Shown: positions 1-8,294 of the stretch, piece by piece
How the letters are laid out: each line of letters opens with the position of its first letter
Position numbering within the stretch: the first letter of the stretch is position 1
Assembly (NCBI GenBank): GCA_038745585.1
Contig: JBCDLH010000012.1
Span: forward strand, 52,836-116,835
DNA length: 64,000 nucleotides
Direction of reading: 5' to 3'
From: HLUCCA09 sp038745585
GTDB lineage: Bacteria; Pseudomonadota; Alphaproteobacteria; Rhodobacterales; Rhodobacteraceae
Notes under the pieces: generated by a model
Database searches by the model: none
The model's input: the letters and a program-made list of their open reading frames with translations, nothing else
What the model was told of the DNA's origin: nothing
Translations under genes and position numbers: made by a program

Positions 1-1
1 C

Positions 2-256
2 CTGCTGCTCGCTGTCCTTATCGCCGTCCTCGGCGGGGTGAACCCCTATGGCGGCTATGGGCGCGTGATCGGCGTCGTGCTCGCCGTCCTGTCGATGCAG
101 TTCCTGTCCTCGGGCCTCAACATGCTCCAGGTCTCGAACTTCGCGCGCGAGCTCATCTGGGGCGCACTTCTGATCTTCGTGATGGTCATCAACGTGGTCG
201 ATTGGCAGGCCCTGCGCCAACGCCGCCGCTCAGTCTCTTCGGGAGGAAAGACATGA
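2..256 (+). CDS. Ribose-type sugar ABC transporter permease, C-terminal part (cut by window edge)
   Basis: The reading frame is open from the first bases of the window and ends at 256, so only about 84 C-terminal residues are seen. They include GGVNPYGGYGR, a conserved loop of RbsC/AraH-type (BPD_transp_2) permeases, followed by two hydrophobic segments. The family forms the inner-membrane channel of ribose/autoinducer-type sugar importers. Its stop overlaps the start of the downstream dhaK-like gene by four bases (ATGA), so the two are translationally coupled. This ties sugar or polyol uptake to the kinase pair. The substrate cannot be read from this fragment. Confidence 0.85.
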   Translation: MLLAVLIAVLGGVNPYGGYGRVIGVVLAVLSMQFLSSGLNMLQVSNFARELIWGALLIFVMVINVVDWQALRQRRRSVSSGGKT

Positions 257-1254
257 AAAAGATCCTCAACGCCCCCGCCTCGTACGTCGATGAGATGCTG
301 GAAGGGCTCTGCGCCGCCCACCCCGAGCATTACGCCCTCTATGGCGAAACAGGCAAGGTCATCGCCCGCCCCTCCGGCGCGAAGTCCGGCAAGGTTGGGA
401 TCGTGACCGGCGGCGGCTCCGGCCACCTGCCCGTCTTCACCGGCTATGTCGGCCCCGGTCTCCTCGATGCCTGCGCCATCGGCGACGTCTTCGCCTCCCC
501 CTCCGCCGAGCAGATGGCCGACGCGATCCGCGCAGCGAACGGGGGCGCGGGCGTGCTGCGGCTCTACGGCAACTATGGCGGCGACGTCATGAACTTCGAC
601 ATGGCGGGCGACCTCGTGGAATTCGATGACATCGAATGCACAACCGTCCTCCTCGCGGACGACGTCGCCTCCGCCCCGCCCGCCGAGGCCGAGAAGCGGC
701 GCGGCGTGGCGGGCATGGTCTATGCCTTCAAGATCGCAGGCGCCGCCGCCGAGGAGGGCCGCGACCTCGCCGGCGTCACCGCAATCGCCCAAAAGGCCGC
801 CGATGCCTGTCGCTCCATCGGCGCCGCCCTCTCCCCCTGCACCGTGCCCCAGGCGGGCAAGCCAACCTTCGAGATCGGTGAGGACGAGATGGAGATGGGC
901 ATGGGCATCCACGGCGAGCCGGGCGTCTGGCGCGGCAAGCTCAAGACCGCCGATGAAATCGCGGGCGAAATGATGGATCGCCTCCTCGCCGACATGCCCC
1001 TTGCCTCCGGCAACCGCGTGTCGGTCCTCGTGAACTCCCTCGGCGCGACGCCCCCCGAGGAACTCTACATCCTTTACCGCATCGTCAAAGCCCGCCTCGA
1101 AGGCACCGGCGCCGAGATCGTCATGCCCCTCGTCGGCCGCTACGCCACCTCGATGGAGATGGCCGGCGTCTCCTTCACCCTTTGCAAGCTCGATGCGGAG
1201 CTCGAAGCGCTGCTGAAAGCGCCCTGCGATTGCGCCTTCTGGAGTGTGCCGTGA
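253..1254 (+). CDS. dhaK: Dihydroxyacetone kinase-like subunit DhaK
   Basis: This 333-residue protein has the DhaK hallmark GGGSGH near residue 50 and the segment GMGIHGEPG near residue 215. The His in that segment is the one that covalently binds the keto group of the substrate in DhaK proteins. The ATG at 253 follows a clear GGAGG (241-246) and overlaps the permease stop; an in-frame codon at 202 has no support. The length matches a stand-alone DhaK. With DhaL it would phosphorylate dihydroxyacetone or a related ketose such as erythrulose. No DhaM/PTS partner is in the window, so the phosphoryl donor (ATP or PEP via PTS) is unresolved. The ABC importer upstream suggests an imported sugar or polyol. 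Confidence 0.88.
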   Translation: MKKILNAPASYVDEMLEGLCAAHPEHYALYGETGKVIARPSGAKSGKVGIVTGGGSGHLPVFTGYVGPGLLDACAIGDVFASPSAEQMADAIRAANGGAGVLRLYGNYGGDVMNFDMAGDLVEFDDIECTTVLLADDVASAPPAEAEKRRGVAGMVYAFKIAGAAAEEGRDLAGVTAIAQKAADACRSIGAALSPCTVPQAGKPTFEIGEDEMEMGMGIHGEPGVWRGKLKTADEIAGEMMDRLLADMPLASGNRVSVLVNSLGATPPEELYILYRIVKARLEGTGAEIVMPLVGRYATSMEMAGVSFTLCKLDAELEALLKAPCDCAFWSVP

Positions 1255-1856
1255 GCTTCGACCGCGCCGCCCTCCAAGCCGCCATCGCGCGCCTGAAGGA
1301 CGCGATGGACCGGGACGCCGACGAACTCAACACGCTCGACGGCGCCCTCGGTGATGGCGACCTGGGCGTGACGATGACCCGCGGCATGGCGCTTGTTGCC
1401 GAGGGTGCCGCCGACCTGCCCGAGGACATGGGCCGCGCCCTCCTCGCCTGCGCCCAGGCATTCACCAAATCCTCCGGCTCCTCTTACGGCACGCTCCTCG
1501 CCACCGGCCTCATGGCCGTCGCCAAGGCGGTCAAAGGCGAAACCGAGATCGCTCCGGCGCGCATTTCCGAGCTCACCGCCGCCGCCCGCGACGCGATGCA
1601 GGCCCGTGGCAAGGCCGAGCTCGGCGGCAAAACCGTCCTCGACAGCCTCGACGCCATCGCGCGCGCCACCGAAGGCCTCACCGACCCCACCGAGATCGCC
1701 AAAGCCGCAGCGCAAGCCGTCACCGATGCGCTCGACGCCTTCCGCGAGAAACCCGCCACCGTGGGCCGCGCCCGCATCTTCGGCGAAAAGAGCATTGGCC
1801 TGGACGATCCCGGCATGCTGGCCATGGCCCGCATCGTCCAAGCCGTCACCGCCTGA
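1251..1856 (+). CDS. dhaL: Dihydroxyacetone kinase-like subunit DhaL
   Basis: This protein of about 201 residues starts at GTG 1251, in a GTGA overlap with the dhaK stop. It carries the nucleotide-binding motif LGDGDLGVT near residue 30 and the helical-barrel pattern of DhaL (SSGSSYGTL near 73, then a GKAELGGKTVLDSLD segment). DhaL binds ADP/ATP and transfers the phosphoryl group to substrate held by DhaK. Overlap on both sides indicates one operon of permease, dhaK and dhaL. It is followed by a large inverted repeat that separates it from the convergent reductase. Confidence 0.88.
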   Translation: MSFDRAALQAAIARLKDAMDRDADELNTLDGALGDGDLGVTMTRGMALVAEGAADLPEDMGRALLACAQAFTKSSGSSYGTLLATGLMAVAKAVKGETEIAPARISELTAAARDAMQARGKAELGGKTVLDSLDAIARATEGLTDPTEIAKAAAQAVTDALDAFREKPATVGRARIFGEKSIGLDDPGMLAMARIVQAVTA

Positions 1857-1869
1857 CGCAACGGCAGAA

Positions 1870-1940
1870 TTTGAGTATTTTGACCAAGCTGATTGAGGGG
1901 GCGCAGCGCTCTCCCCATCACCTTGGTTCAAATACTCAAA
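1870..1940. terminator. Long inverted repeat between convergent operons, likely bidirectional terminator
   Basis: The arms TTTGAGTATTTTGACCAAG (1870-1888) and CTTGGTTCAAATACTCAAA (1922-1940) are complementary over about 19 bases with one or two mismatches, around a 33-base centre. A/T-rich outer ends leave U-rich tails on both strands. The position between the stops of dhaL (+) and the aldo/keto reductase (-) fits a two-way terminator. No second copy was seen in the window. Confidence 0.65.
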
Positions 1941-1953
1941 ACGGCGCAACGCC

Positions 1954-3036
1954 TCACACGAGCGGATCATCTCCGCCATAGTGCCTGTCGGGGTAATCCG
2001 AATGGAGCGCCTGGTCGGCTTCGGTGAAGCGGGGGCGGGCGAAATTGTGCTGGTGCCAATAGGGGTAGTGGAGCGGCAGGCGGCTGACGTCGTTGAGGCG
2101 TTGGAGGTCGGCCTCGGTCAAATCCAGACCCTCGGCCTTGAAATTCTCCTCGAATTGCGCCGGCGTACGCCCGCCCACCACGAGCGAGCTGATCGCGGGG
2201 CGCGTCAGGAGCCAGGCGAGAGCGACTTGGGCCAGTGTCGCGCCGTGGGGGGCGGCGATCTCGGCAAGGGTGTCGACGATGCGCCAAAGCCGGGCAGTGT
2301 CGCGGATCGGCGGCTCGTTCCAGCCCGCTGCCTGGCGCGAGCCCGCAGGCGCTTCGGCCCCGGCGCGGTGCTTGCCGGACAGCAGACCGGCGGCGAGGGG
2401 CGACCAGACCTGCACCCCGATCCCCTGATCCACCGAAAGCGGCAGCAGCTCATACTCCGCCTCCCGCGCCTCCAGCGTGTAGTGGATCTGCTGCGCGGCA
2501 AAGCGCGCGCCGCCCGCCCTGTCGGCGGCCGCGAGCGATTTCATGATGTGCCAGCCTGAGTAGTTCGAGCAGCCCGCATAGCGGATCTTGCCTTGCCGCT
2601 GAAGCGTGTCGAGCGCGGCCATCGTCTCCTCGACCGGCGTCGCCCCATCCCATTCGTGGATGTAGTAGAGGTCGATATGCTCGCGCTTGAGCCGCTTCAG
2701 CGACTGCTCGCATTCCCGGATCAGCGCCCAGCGCGAGGCACCTTCGTCGTTCGGCCCCTCCCCGATCCGCATCCGCGCTTTGGACGTGACCATGACCGCG
2801 TCGGGCTTGCCTTTGAGCGCCTCGCCCAGGATCTCCTCGGACGTGCCCATAGAGTACATGTTCGCCGTGTCGAACATATTCACGCCGTGGTCGATGCAGA
2901 GATCGACCAGCCGCTGCGCCTCCGCGCCCGCCTGGCTCCCCACCATCCCGAAGGGCCCTTCGCCGCCGAACGTGAACGTGCCCATCGTGATCGCGGAGAT
3001 CTTGAGGCCCGTCTTCCCGAGATACCGATACTCCAT
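1954..3036 (-). CDS. Aldo/keto reductase
   Basis: This 360-residue protein starts MEYRYLGKTGLKIS after a good ribosome-binding site (GGGAGGG on the minus strand); longer in-frame starts overlap the kinase gene. The AKR catalytic set is visible: Asp in FDTANMYS (about 54), Tyr five residues later, Lys in VTSKARM (about 87) and His in YYIHEWDG (about 128). It should be a cytosolic NAD(P)H-dependent aldehyde/ketone reductase of the YajO/YdjG-like branch. It begins 4 bp after the FGGY kinase stop, so both are one operon, convergent with dhaKL. A role in oxidising or reducing the imported polyol/ketose is inferred. Confidence 0.85.
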   Translation of the reverse strand: MEYRYLGKTGLKISAITMGTFTFGGEGPFGMVGSQAGAEAQRLVDLCIDHGVNMFDTANMYSMGTSEEILGEALKGKPDAVMVTSKARMRIGEGPNDEGASRWALIRECEQSLKRLKREHIDLYYIHEWDGATPVEETMAALDTLQRQGKIRYAGCSNYSGWHIMKSLAAADRAGGARFAAQQIHYTLEAREAEYELLPLSVDQGIGVQVWSPLAAGLLSGKHRAGAEAPAGSRQAAGWNEPPIRDTARLWRIVDTLAEIAAPHGATLAQVALAWLLTRPAISSLVVGGRTPAQFEENFKAEGLDLTEADLQRLNDVSRLPLHYPYWHQHNFARPRFTEADQALHSDYPDRHYGGDDPLV

Positions 3037-3040
3037 CGCC

Positions 3041-4531
3041 CTACCCTCCCAAAACGCCCTTGGCGGCCGGATAAAGCGCCAAGTACCGCTGATAGATCTC
3101 CTCATACCGCGCCACGTTCGCCGGGATCGGCTCGATCACGCGGCCGGGATGGACCATCGCGGCGATCCCCTCGTCGATGCTCGCGAAATGTCCCGCACCG
3201 TGGGCGGCGAGCACCGCCGAGCCTGTGGAGGGCGCATCGGGCGAGGCGGGGATGCGCACGGTCAGGCCCGAGGTATCGGCGTGGATCTGCATCCAGAGGT
3301 CGGAGGCCGAAGCCCCGCCGCCTACGGTCATCTCGGTCGAGGTGTAGCCCGCGCGCTGAAACGCATCGAGGATCGCGCGCGTGCCGAAGCCGATCCCTTC
3401 CATGATCGCGCGGAAGATGTGGTGCTTTTCGTGCGCCAGCGTCAGGCCAAGGATTGCCCCACGCGACAGAGGATCGGTGTAGGGCGTGCGGTTGCCCTGG
3501 AAGTGGTCCTGCACGATGAGGCCGTCTGCGCCGGGCTCCAGGGCGGCGGCCTTGGCGTTCAGGTCCTCGAAGTCGAGCCCGCCTGTCAGCCGCCCGAGCC
3601 AATTGACGATCGAGCCGGTCGAGGTCTGTCCGCCTTCGACAATGTAGCGCCCCGGATAGACGATATCGGCATAGGCGCCCCAGACGCCGGGCGCGCTGAG
3701 CGGAGCCTCCGTCACGCCGAATTGCAGGTGCGAGGAGCCGGTGATGAGCGCCAATTGCCCCGGCTGCGCGACACCGAGGCCGATCATCCCGATGAGCGCG
3801 TCCGCCCCCCCTTGGACCACCTTGACTTTGGTCGAAAGGCCTAGCGCTTCGGCGGCTTTCGGTGTCAAAGTCCCGATGACCTCACCCGGTGCCACGACGC
3901 GGGGCGGCCATTTGTCGAGCACCGCCTCCAGACCGAGCGCCGTCGCGAGGCTCGCTGCCCAGCCTCCCTCGCGGTTCCGGTAATGCCAGCGCAGGCCGAC
4001 ATTATCGAGGCTCGCCGCCCATTCGCCGGTGAGCTTATGGGTCAGGTAATCCTGATACTCGCAGATGCGGAAGGCCCGGTCGAAGACCTCGGGCTCGTTC
4101 CGCTTCAGCCAGAGTGCCTTGGGCAGCATCCACTCGGCAGAGACGGGGCCTTGGCCGGCCGAGTTCAGCTGCAGTGCTGGGTCACCCGTAGCAAGCACCG
4201 CGTCGGCTTCGGCATCCGCGCGAACGTCCATCCAGATGATCGCCGGGCGCAGCGCGTTGCCGTTTTCATCGAGCGCGACGACGGTGCAGGAGGTGGTGGC
4301 ATAGGCGATGGCGTCGATGGCAGCGGGGTCGACCCCGGACTGGGCGATCGCGGCGCGGGAGGCGGTCATGAAGTTTGTCCACCAATCGGCCGGGTTCTGC
4401 TCAGCGCGGGCACCGGCGGAAAAGGCGGTGTCATAGGGCTCGGCGTGGCTCGCAAGGCAGGTGCCGTCCAGGTCGTAGACACGCGCGCGCAGGCTCTCCG
4501 TCCCGCCGTCGGCGGTCAGCATATAGGCCAT
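3041..4531 (-). CDS. FGGY-family carbohydrate kinase (xylulokinase/ribulokinase-like)
   Basis: This 496-residue protein has the FGGY fold: an N-terminal ADGGTES phosphate-binding turn, IWMDVRAD near residue 115, and the C-terminal ATPase half. The catalytic base is probably the Asp in VVQGGADALIG near residue 240. A GGQTSTGSIVNWL segment lies near 300 and TVGGGASASDLWMQ near 405. Members phosphorylate ketopentoses, polyols or glycerol; the substrate here is not determined. Together with DhaKL it gives the locus two different sugar kinases, suggesting a branched pathway or two related substrates. The minus-strand transcript also carries the aldo/keto reductase. Confidence 0.85.
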   Translation of the reverse strand: MAYMLTADGGTESLRARVYDLDGTCLASHAEPYDTAFSAGARAEQNPADWWTNFMTASRAAIAQSGVDPAAIDAIAYATTSCTVVALDENGNALRPAIIWMDVRADAEADAVLATGDPALQLNSAGQGPVSAEWMLPKALWLKRNEPEVFDRAFRICEYQDYLTHKLTGEWAASLDNVGLRWHYRNREGGWAASLATALGLEAVLDKWPPRVVAPGEVIGTLTPKAAEALGLSTKVKVVQGGADALIGMIGLGVAQPGQLALITGSSHLQFGVTEAPLSAPGVWGAYADIVYPGRYIVEGGQTSTGSIVNWLGRLTGGLDFEDLNAKAAALEPGADGLIVQDHFQGNRTPYTDPLSRGAILGLTLAHEKHHIFRAIMEGIGFGTRAILDAFQRAGYTSTEMTVGGGASASDLWMQIHADTSGLTVRIPASPDAPSTGSAVLAAHGAGHFASIDEGIAAMVHPGRVIEPIPANVARYEEIYQRYLALYPAAKGVLGG

Positions 4532-4643
4532 CTCGCTCCTCCCCTGACGATCAGCTCAAGCGTATCAAATCAGAGGGTGGGGGGCGGCGCCAGCGGGTTT
4601 GGGGGGAGGTCGCGCGCCTTGGGAACCCCGAGGCTGGAACGAA

Positions 4644-4816
4644 GCACGGAGCCGTGCCAGCACCGTCCCGTGGGTTGGCGCTGCAACGGTTGGACGAAGC
4701 ACTTTATGCCAGCCAAGTCCCTCCCCATTTCAAGCTAAGGGCTTACGCAGACGAAGCGCCATCCCGTGGGGACGGGACGGCGCTGGCACGGCGGCCTTCG
4801 GCTTTTGCTCCGTGCC
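4644..4816 (+). repeat. Interspersed intergenic repeat, copy A (about 170 bp, terminal inverted repeats)
   Basis: The element fills most of the 318-bp gap between the E2 and FGGY kinase genes (4532-4849). It begins GCACGGAGCCGTGCCAGC and ends with GACGGGACGGCGCTGGCACGGC, a short GGCCTTCGGC hairpin, then CTCCGTGC. The left and right 20-mers are inverted repeats of each other. The inner core (AGCCAAGTCCCTCC, then AAGCTAAG and GAAGCGCCATCCCG) is shared with copies at 39403, 45173, and inverted at 15127 and 47892. Short ORFs across it are not credible genes. Confidence 0.85.
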
Positions 4817-4849
4817 GGGGGTGCTCCGTTCGGAGCTGCTACGAGCCCT

Positions 4850-6160
4850 CTACCCTTCGAGGCCCACCGCCTGACGCACAATCGCCACCACCTCCGGCGC
4901 CGCATCCCATTGCGGCATATGCCCCGCACGCGGGATGTGATGGACGGCGATCTTGGGCGACACGGACAGCGCGTCCTCCCAAGGAATGATCCGGTCCCGG
5001 TGGCCGAGGATCAGGCGGACGGGCAGGGTTTCGGCGAGAGCGGCTAAGGTCGCCCGCAGGTTCACCGCCTGACCGCTCGTCCCGACGAGAGCGTCTGCGA
5101 GCGCGGTGAGGCGTCCGCTCGACAGGGAGGCGTGGATCTCGGCAATGGCCTCGGCCGAGAGCGGCAACGGCCCGTCGACCATCCGCTCCAAGAGATGTGC
5201 GACCTCGCCGACGCTGCTCGCGACTGAAAGACCATAGATGAAGGCGCGGTCGATGCCGAGGGCGAGGCCAATCGGCGCAATCAGCGTCAGCGAGGCGGCG
5301 GGCGCCTCGGCAGCAAGCCGCAGGGCCGGCAGCGCCCCCATGGAATGGGCAACCAGGTGCAGCGGCGCGCCGGGGGCGTGGGCGACGAGCGTCTCTGCCA
5401 GGCCGCGGGAAAGATCGGAGGGGCGTTTGGCGTCATGCTTGGTGGCGCCATGGGCCGGGAGATCGGGGGCAAGGACGCGACACCCGTCGCGCGCAAGTCG
5501 CGCCATCACTCCGGCCCAGATCGCGCTGTCGGCGGCAAACCCGTGGAGCAGGACGACAGGCGGGCCGTCGACGGGCCCCGCGCTGCGCAGAAATATGTCG
5601 GTGACGGGATGCGCGGCTGGCGCATCGCTCGCGGCGCCCCGCGCGCGTTCGACGTCTTCGCGCTCGATCCGTCCGCGCCGCCCTGTCCCTTCGAGCTCTG
5701 CAAGCGGCAGCCCATACTGGCGGGCGAGGCGCCGAGCGAGGGGCGTGGCGCGCGGGCGCGGTTGTTGTTGCGGCTTGGGAGCAGTCCGGTGCGGCTCGTC
5801 TAGCGCTCTCGATGACGGGGCCGTGACAGCGAGCGGCTGCGCGTCTGGCGGGGTTAGGGTCTCGGTTGTCGCATCCGTTTTCTCAGCGTCGTCCGGCGCT
5901 TCGCCCCCGGCCCAATCCGCACCCGCGACCGAAACCCGCGCGAGGTCCGCGCCGACGCTCACCGCGTCGCCTTCGCCCACCAGCCATTCGATCAGCCGCC
6001 CCGCACCAAGGGCTGGCACTTCGACCACGGTCTTGTCGGTCTCGACCTCGACCAATGCGTCGCCCCGCACAAATTCGGCCCCTTCCTCGACGAGCCAGGC
6101 CACGACGCGGCCCTCCTCCATGGTCTCGCCGAGCCGTGGCAGCGTGATGATTGCGGTCAC
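4850..6160 (-). CDS. AcoC-like lipoyl-E2 subunit with alpha/beta hydrolase domain in place of the acyltransferase core
   Basis: This 436-residue protein starts at GTG, overlapping the E1beta stop (GTGA). Domain order: lipoyl domain (residues 1-78, lipoyl-Lys in VETDKTVVEV near 44), an acidic/Pro linker, a peripheral-subunit-binding domain (TPLARRLARQYG to GRIEREDVERA, about 135-170), and an alpha/beta hydrolase (VVLLHGF near 203, nucleophile elbow VAHSMGALPA near 270, GHRD near 390, GHMPQW near 415). Such fusions are known as AcoC of acetoin-cleaving complexes. The usual catalytic domain of pyruvate-dehydrogenase E2 is absent. The hydrolase presumably acts on the acyl-lipoyl product. No E3 gene is adjacent. 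Confidence 0.85.
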   Translation of the reverse strand: MTAIITLPRLGETMEEGRVVAWLVEEGAEFVRGDALVEVETDKTVVEVPALGAGRLIEWLVGEGDAVSVGADLARVSVAGADWAGGEAPDDAEKTDATTETLTPPDAQPLAVTAPSSRALDEPHRTAPKPQQQPRPRATPLARRLARQYGLPLAELEGTGRRGRIEREDVERARGAASDAPAAHPVTDIFLRSAGPVDGPPVVLLHGFAADSAIWAGVMARLARDGCRVLAPDLPAHGATKHDAKRPSDLSRGLAETLVAHAPGAPLHLVAHSMGALPALRLAAEAPAASLTLIAPIGLALGIDRAFIYGLSVASSVGEVAHLLERMVDGPLPLSAEAIAEIHASLSSGRLTALADALVGTSGQAVNLRATLAALAETLPVRLILGHRDRIIPWEDALSVSPKIAVHHIPRAGHMPQWDAAPEVVAIVRQAVGLEG

Positions 6161-7140
6161 GCGACGAGCCTCTGCGCGGTCCGAAGCACAAGCTCGGCCG
6201 TCGGTACGGAGGCGCGCTCCAGCGCGACCGAGACCGAGATCGGGATGTCCTCACCTGCGACCCGCACGACCGGGTCTTCGAGATAGTCGAAGCACTCCTC
6301 CGAAATTCGCGCCGCGAGCTCGGCCGCGACGCCCGCCGTCATCGGCCCTTCGGAGACGACCATCGCACGGCCAACGATCTCCACCGCGGCACGGACGGTC
6401 TCGAAGTCGAGCGGATTAAGCGTCCGCAAATCGATGACACTGGCCTCGACGCCCCGCTGCGACAGCGCCTCGGCGGCGGCGAGTGCGTGGTGGACCTGTC
6501 GCGAATAGCTCACGATCGCCAGATCCTCCCCTTCGCGCAGGATCGCCGCGCGGCCCCAATCCGGCGCGGGCCTGGAGAGATCGACCTCCGCCTCGGTCGC
6601 GTAGAGCCCCTTGTGCTCGATAAAGACGACCGGGTCGGGCTGGCGCAGGGATTGGCGCAGGAGGTGATAGGCGTCGTGCACGGTCGCGGGCATTGCAAGG
6701 CGTAGGCCCGGCGTGTGCATCACGTAAGCCTCGAGGCTTTGGGAATGTTGCGCGCCGGCCGAACGCCCGGTCCCCCCTTGGGTACGCAAAACCATCGGCA
6801 CGCCGATTTGGCCGCCGAACATGTAGCGGATCTTGGCGGCCTGGTTGCAGAGCTGGTCCATCGTCATGCCGAGAAAGTCGACATACATCAGCTCGGCCAC
6901 GGGCCGCATGCCGGCCATTGCAGCACCGACTGCCGCGCCGACGATGGCGGGCTCAGAGATCGGCGTGTCGAGCAGGCGATCCGCCCCGAACTCCTCGATC
7001 AAGCCTTTGGTCACGCCATAGGCACCGCCGTAGCGTCCGACCTCCTCGCCGATCACGAAAACATCTTCGTCCTCGCGCATCGCGTCGGCCAGGGCCCGGC
7101 GCAACGCGTCTCGGTAGCTCAGTTTTTCGAGACCTGCCAT
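6157..7140 (-). CDS. Thiamine-dependent 2-oxoacid/acetoin dehydrogenase E1 component, beta subunit
   Basis: This 327-residue protein starts MAGLEKLSYRDALRRAL. Conserved E1beta blocks are FVIGEEVGRYGGAYGVTKGL, DTPISEPAIVGAAVGAA and QGGTGRSAGAQHSQS, followed by a C-terminal transketolase-like domain (DLRTLNPLDFETV). The frame stays open far upstream to 7575, but that extension lies inside the E1alpha gene and has no family similarity. With E1alpha it forms an alpha2beta2 TPP enzyme. Linkage to a hydrolase-fused E2 points to acyloin (acetoin-like) cleavage rather than pyruvate oxidation; this is an inference. Confidence 0.9.
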   Translation of the reverse strand: MAGLEKLSYRDALRRALADAMREDEDVFVIGEEVGRYGGAYGVTKGLIEEFGADRLLDTPISEPAIVGAAVGAAMAGMRPVAELMYVDFLGMTMDQLCNQAAKIRYMFGGQIGVPMVLRTQGGTGRSAGAQHSQSLEAYVMHTPGLRLAMPATVHDAYHLLRQSLRQPDPVVFIEHKGLYATEAEVDLSRPAPDWGRAAILREGEDLAIVSYSRQVHHALAAAEALSQRGVEASVIDLRTLNPLDFETVRAAVEIVGRAMVVSEGPMTAGVAAELAARISEECFDYLEDPVVRVAGEDIPISVSVALERASVPTAELVLRTAQRLVA

Positions 7141-7144
7141 CGCC

Positions 7145-8176
7145 CTACTCCCGTGCCAGGATACGGTCGAGACGCATAGAGACCGGTTCGGGCTCGGGCG
7201 CACTGGGCCCGTAGACATCTGCAAACATCGTGTCGAGCGCGGGCTCGGCCGAGGCGATGGCGTAATCGATGGTGGCGTCCATCTCGGCGGCGATCTCCGC
7301 ATCGAGCGCGTCAAGGTCATGCCCCTCGGCGACCAACGCCTCGCGCGCGCGGGCGAGCGGGTCGCGGGCCCGGCCTTCTGCCTCCTCGGTATCGCTGCGA
7401 TAGGGGCTCTTGTCTTTGCGGGCATGGCCGAAGAAGCGGTAACACTCGACCGCGAGAAAGCCGGGCCGCCCGACCCGGGCTGCATCCGCCATGTCCTGTG
7501 CTGCTTCGCGCACCGCAAGCACGTCGATGCCGTCGATAGTCTCGCCAGCAAGCCCAAAGGCCTGCGCGCGCTCATGGAGCGCCGTCGCCCGCGTCGCCTG
7601 ATCGATCCGCGTGCCCATGCCCCATTGGTTGTTGATGCAGACGAAAAGCACCGGCAGCTCCCACAGGGCCGCCATGTTCATGCTCTCATAGAGGATGCCC
7701 TGCTGCATCGCCCCGTCGCCGAAGAACGCCACCGATATCGCGCCGGTGCCGCGCCGCTTGGCCACGAGCCCGGCGCCGACGACTGCTGGAATGCCACCGC
7801 CCACGATCGCATTCGCCCCGAGATGGCCAAGGCCCATATCGGCGATGTGCATCGAGCCGCCCTTTCCCCCGCAATATCCGGTCTCTTTGCCGGCGATCTC
7901 GGCCATCATCCGCTTGGGATCGGCGCCACGTGCAAGAAAGATGCCGTGACCACGGTGGTGCGTGGTGAAGGTATCGCCGTCGCGCATCGCGGCGGTCACA
8001 CCCACAGCGGCCGATTCCTCGCCAATCGAGAGATGCAGCATCGAGCCCGCGCTCTCACCGCGGACAAAGAGCTCTCCGACCCTCTCTTCAAACGTCCGGA
8101 CCCGCCGCATCTGGCGGTAAAGCCCGGCTAGGTCGGCATTGGTTTGGGCGGATGTTGGGGCAATGGTCGAGGTCAC
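7145..8176 (-). CDS. Thiamine-dependent 2-oxoacid/acetoin dehydrogenase E1 component, alpha subunit
   Basis: This protein of about 343 residues has the TPP-binding motif GDGAMQQG ending in INNQWGMGT (GDG-X25-30-NN), plus HRGHGIFLARG and YCGGKGGSMH, all typical of E1alpha. The GTG at 8176 is the preferred start because the N-terminal family region begins LAGLYRQMRRVRTFEERV shortly after it. An ATG at 8245 is possible but would add a non-conserved leader inside the divergent control region. The stop lies 4 bp before the E1beta start. Gene order E1alpha-E1beta-E2 on the minus strand forms one operon, probably controlled by the divergent SorC regulator. Confidence 0.88.
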   Translation of the reverse strand: MTSTIAPTSAQTNADLAGLYRQMRRVRTFEERVGELFVRGESAGSMLHLSIGEESAAVGVTAAMRDGDTFTTHHRGHGIFLARGADPKRMMAEIAGKETGYCGGKGGSMHIADMGLGHLGANAIVGGGIPAVVGAGLVAKRRGTGAISVAFFGDGAMQQGILYESMNMAALWELPVLFVCINNQWGMGTRIDQATRATALHERAQAFGLAGETIDGIDVLAVREAAQDMADAARVGRPGFLAVECYRFFGHARKDKSPYRSDTEEAEGRARDPLARAREALVAEGHDLDALDAEIAAEMDATIDYAIASAEPALDTMFADVYGPSAPEPEPVSMRLDRILARE

Positions 8177-8294
8177 GGCGCGTCCAATCGGAAAGAACAG
8201 CCCGTGTCTGGCGTGATGAGTTACAAATGTCAAATGCAAATACATATGTCTCTTACACTTGAAATTGCGCGCGACCGATACCAAACAGCCTCGC
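8177..8294. promoter_or_regulatory. Divergent control region between the E1alpha operon and the SorC-type regulator
   Basis: This 118-bp spacer is locally A/T-rich (8219-8262), unlike its surroundings, and contains the palindrome ACATATGT (8242-8249) and repeated CAAATG words (8224-8236). It is the natural site for overlapping promoters and the operator of the SorC-family regulator. No -35/-10 pair can be assigned with certainty. Confidence 0.5.

Noticed and set aside
55..912. Long antisense frames opposite most genes
   Set aside because: These are typical of G+C-rich codon usage: no start signals, no domains, and they lie opposite well-supported genes.
4599..4989. Overlapping small frames between the FGGY kinase and E2 genes
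   Set aside because: They translate copy A of the repeat and the antisense end of E2. Similar frames do not persist in other copies.
7141..7575. Upstream extension of the E1beta frame
   Set aside because: It lies within E1alpha and does not resemble any E1beta N-terminus.
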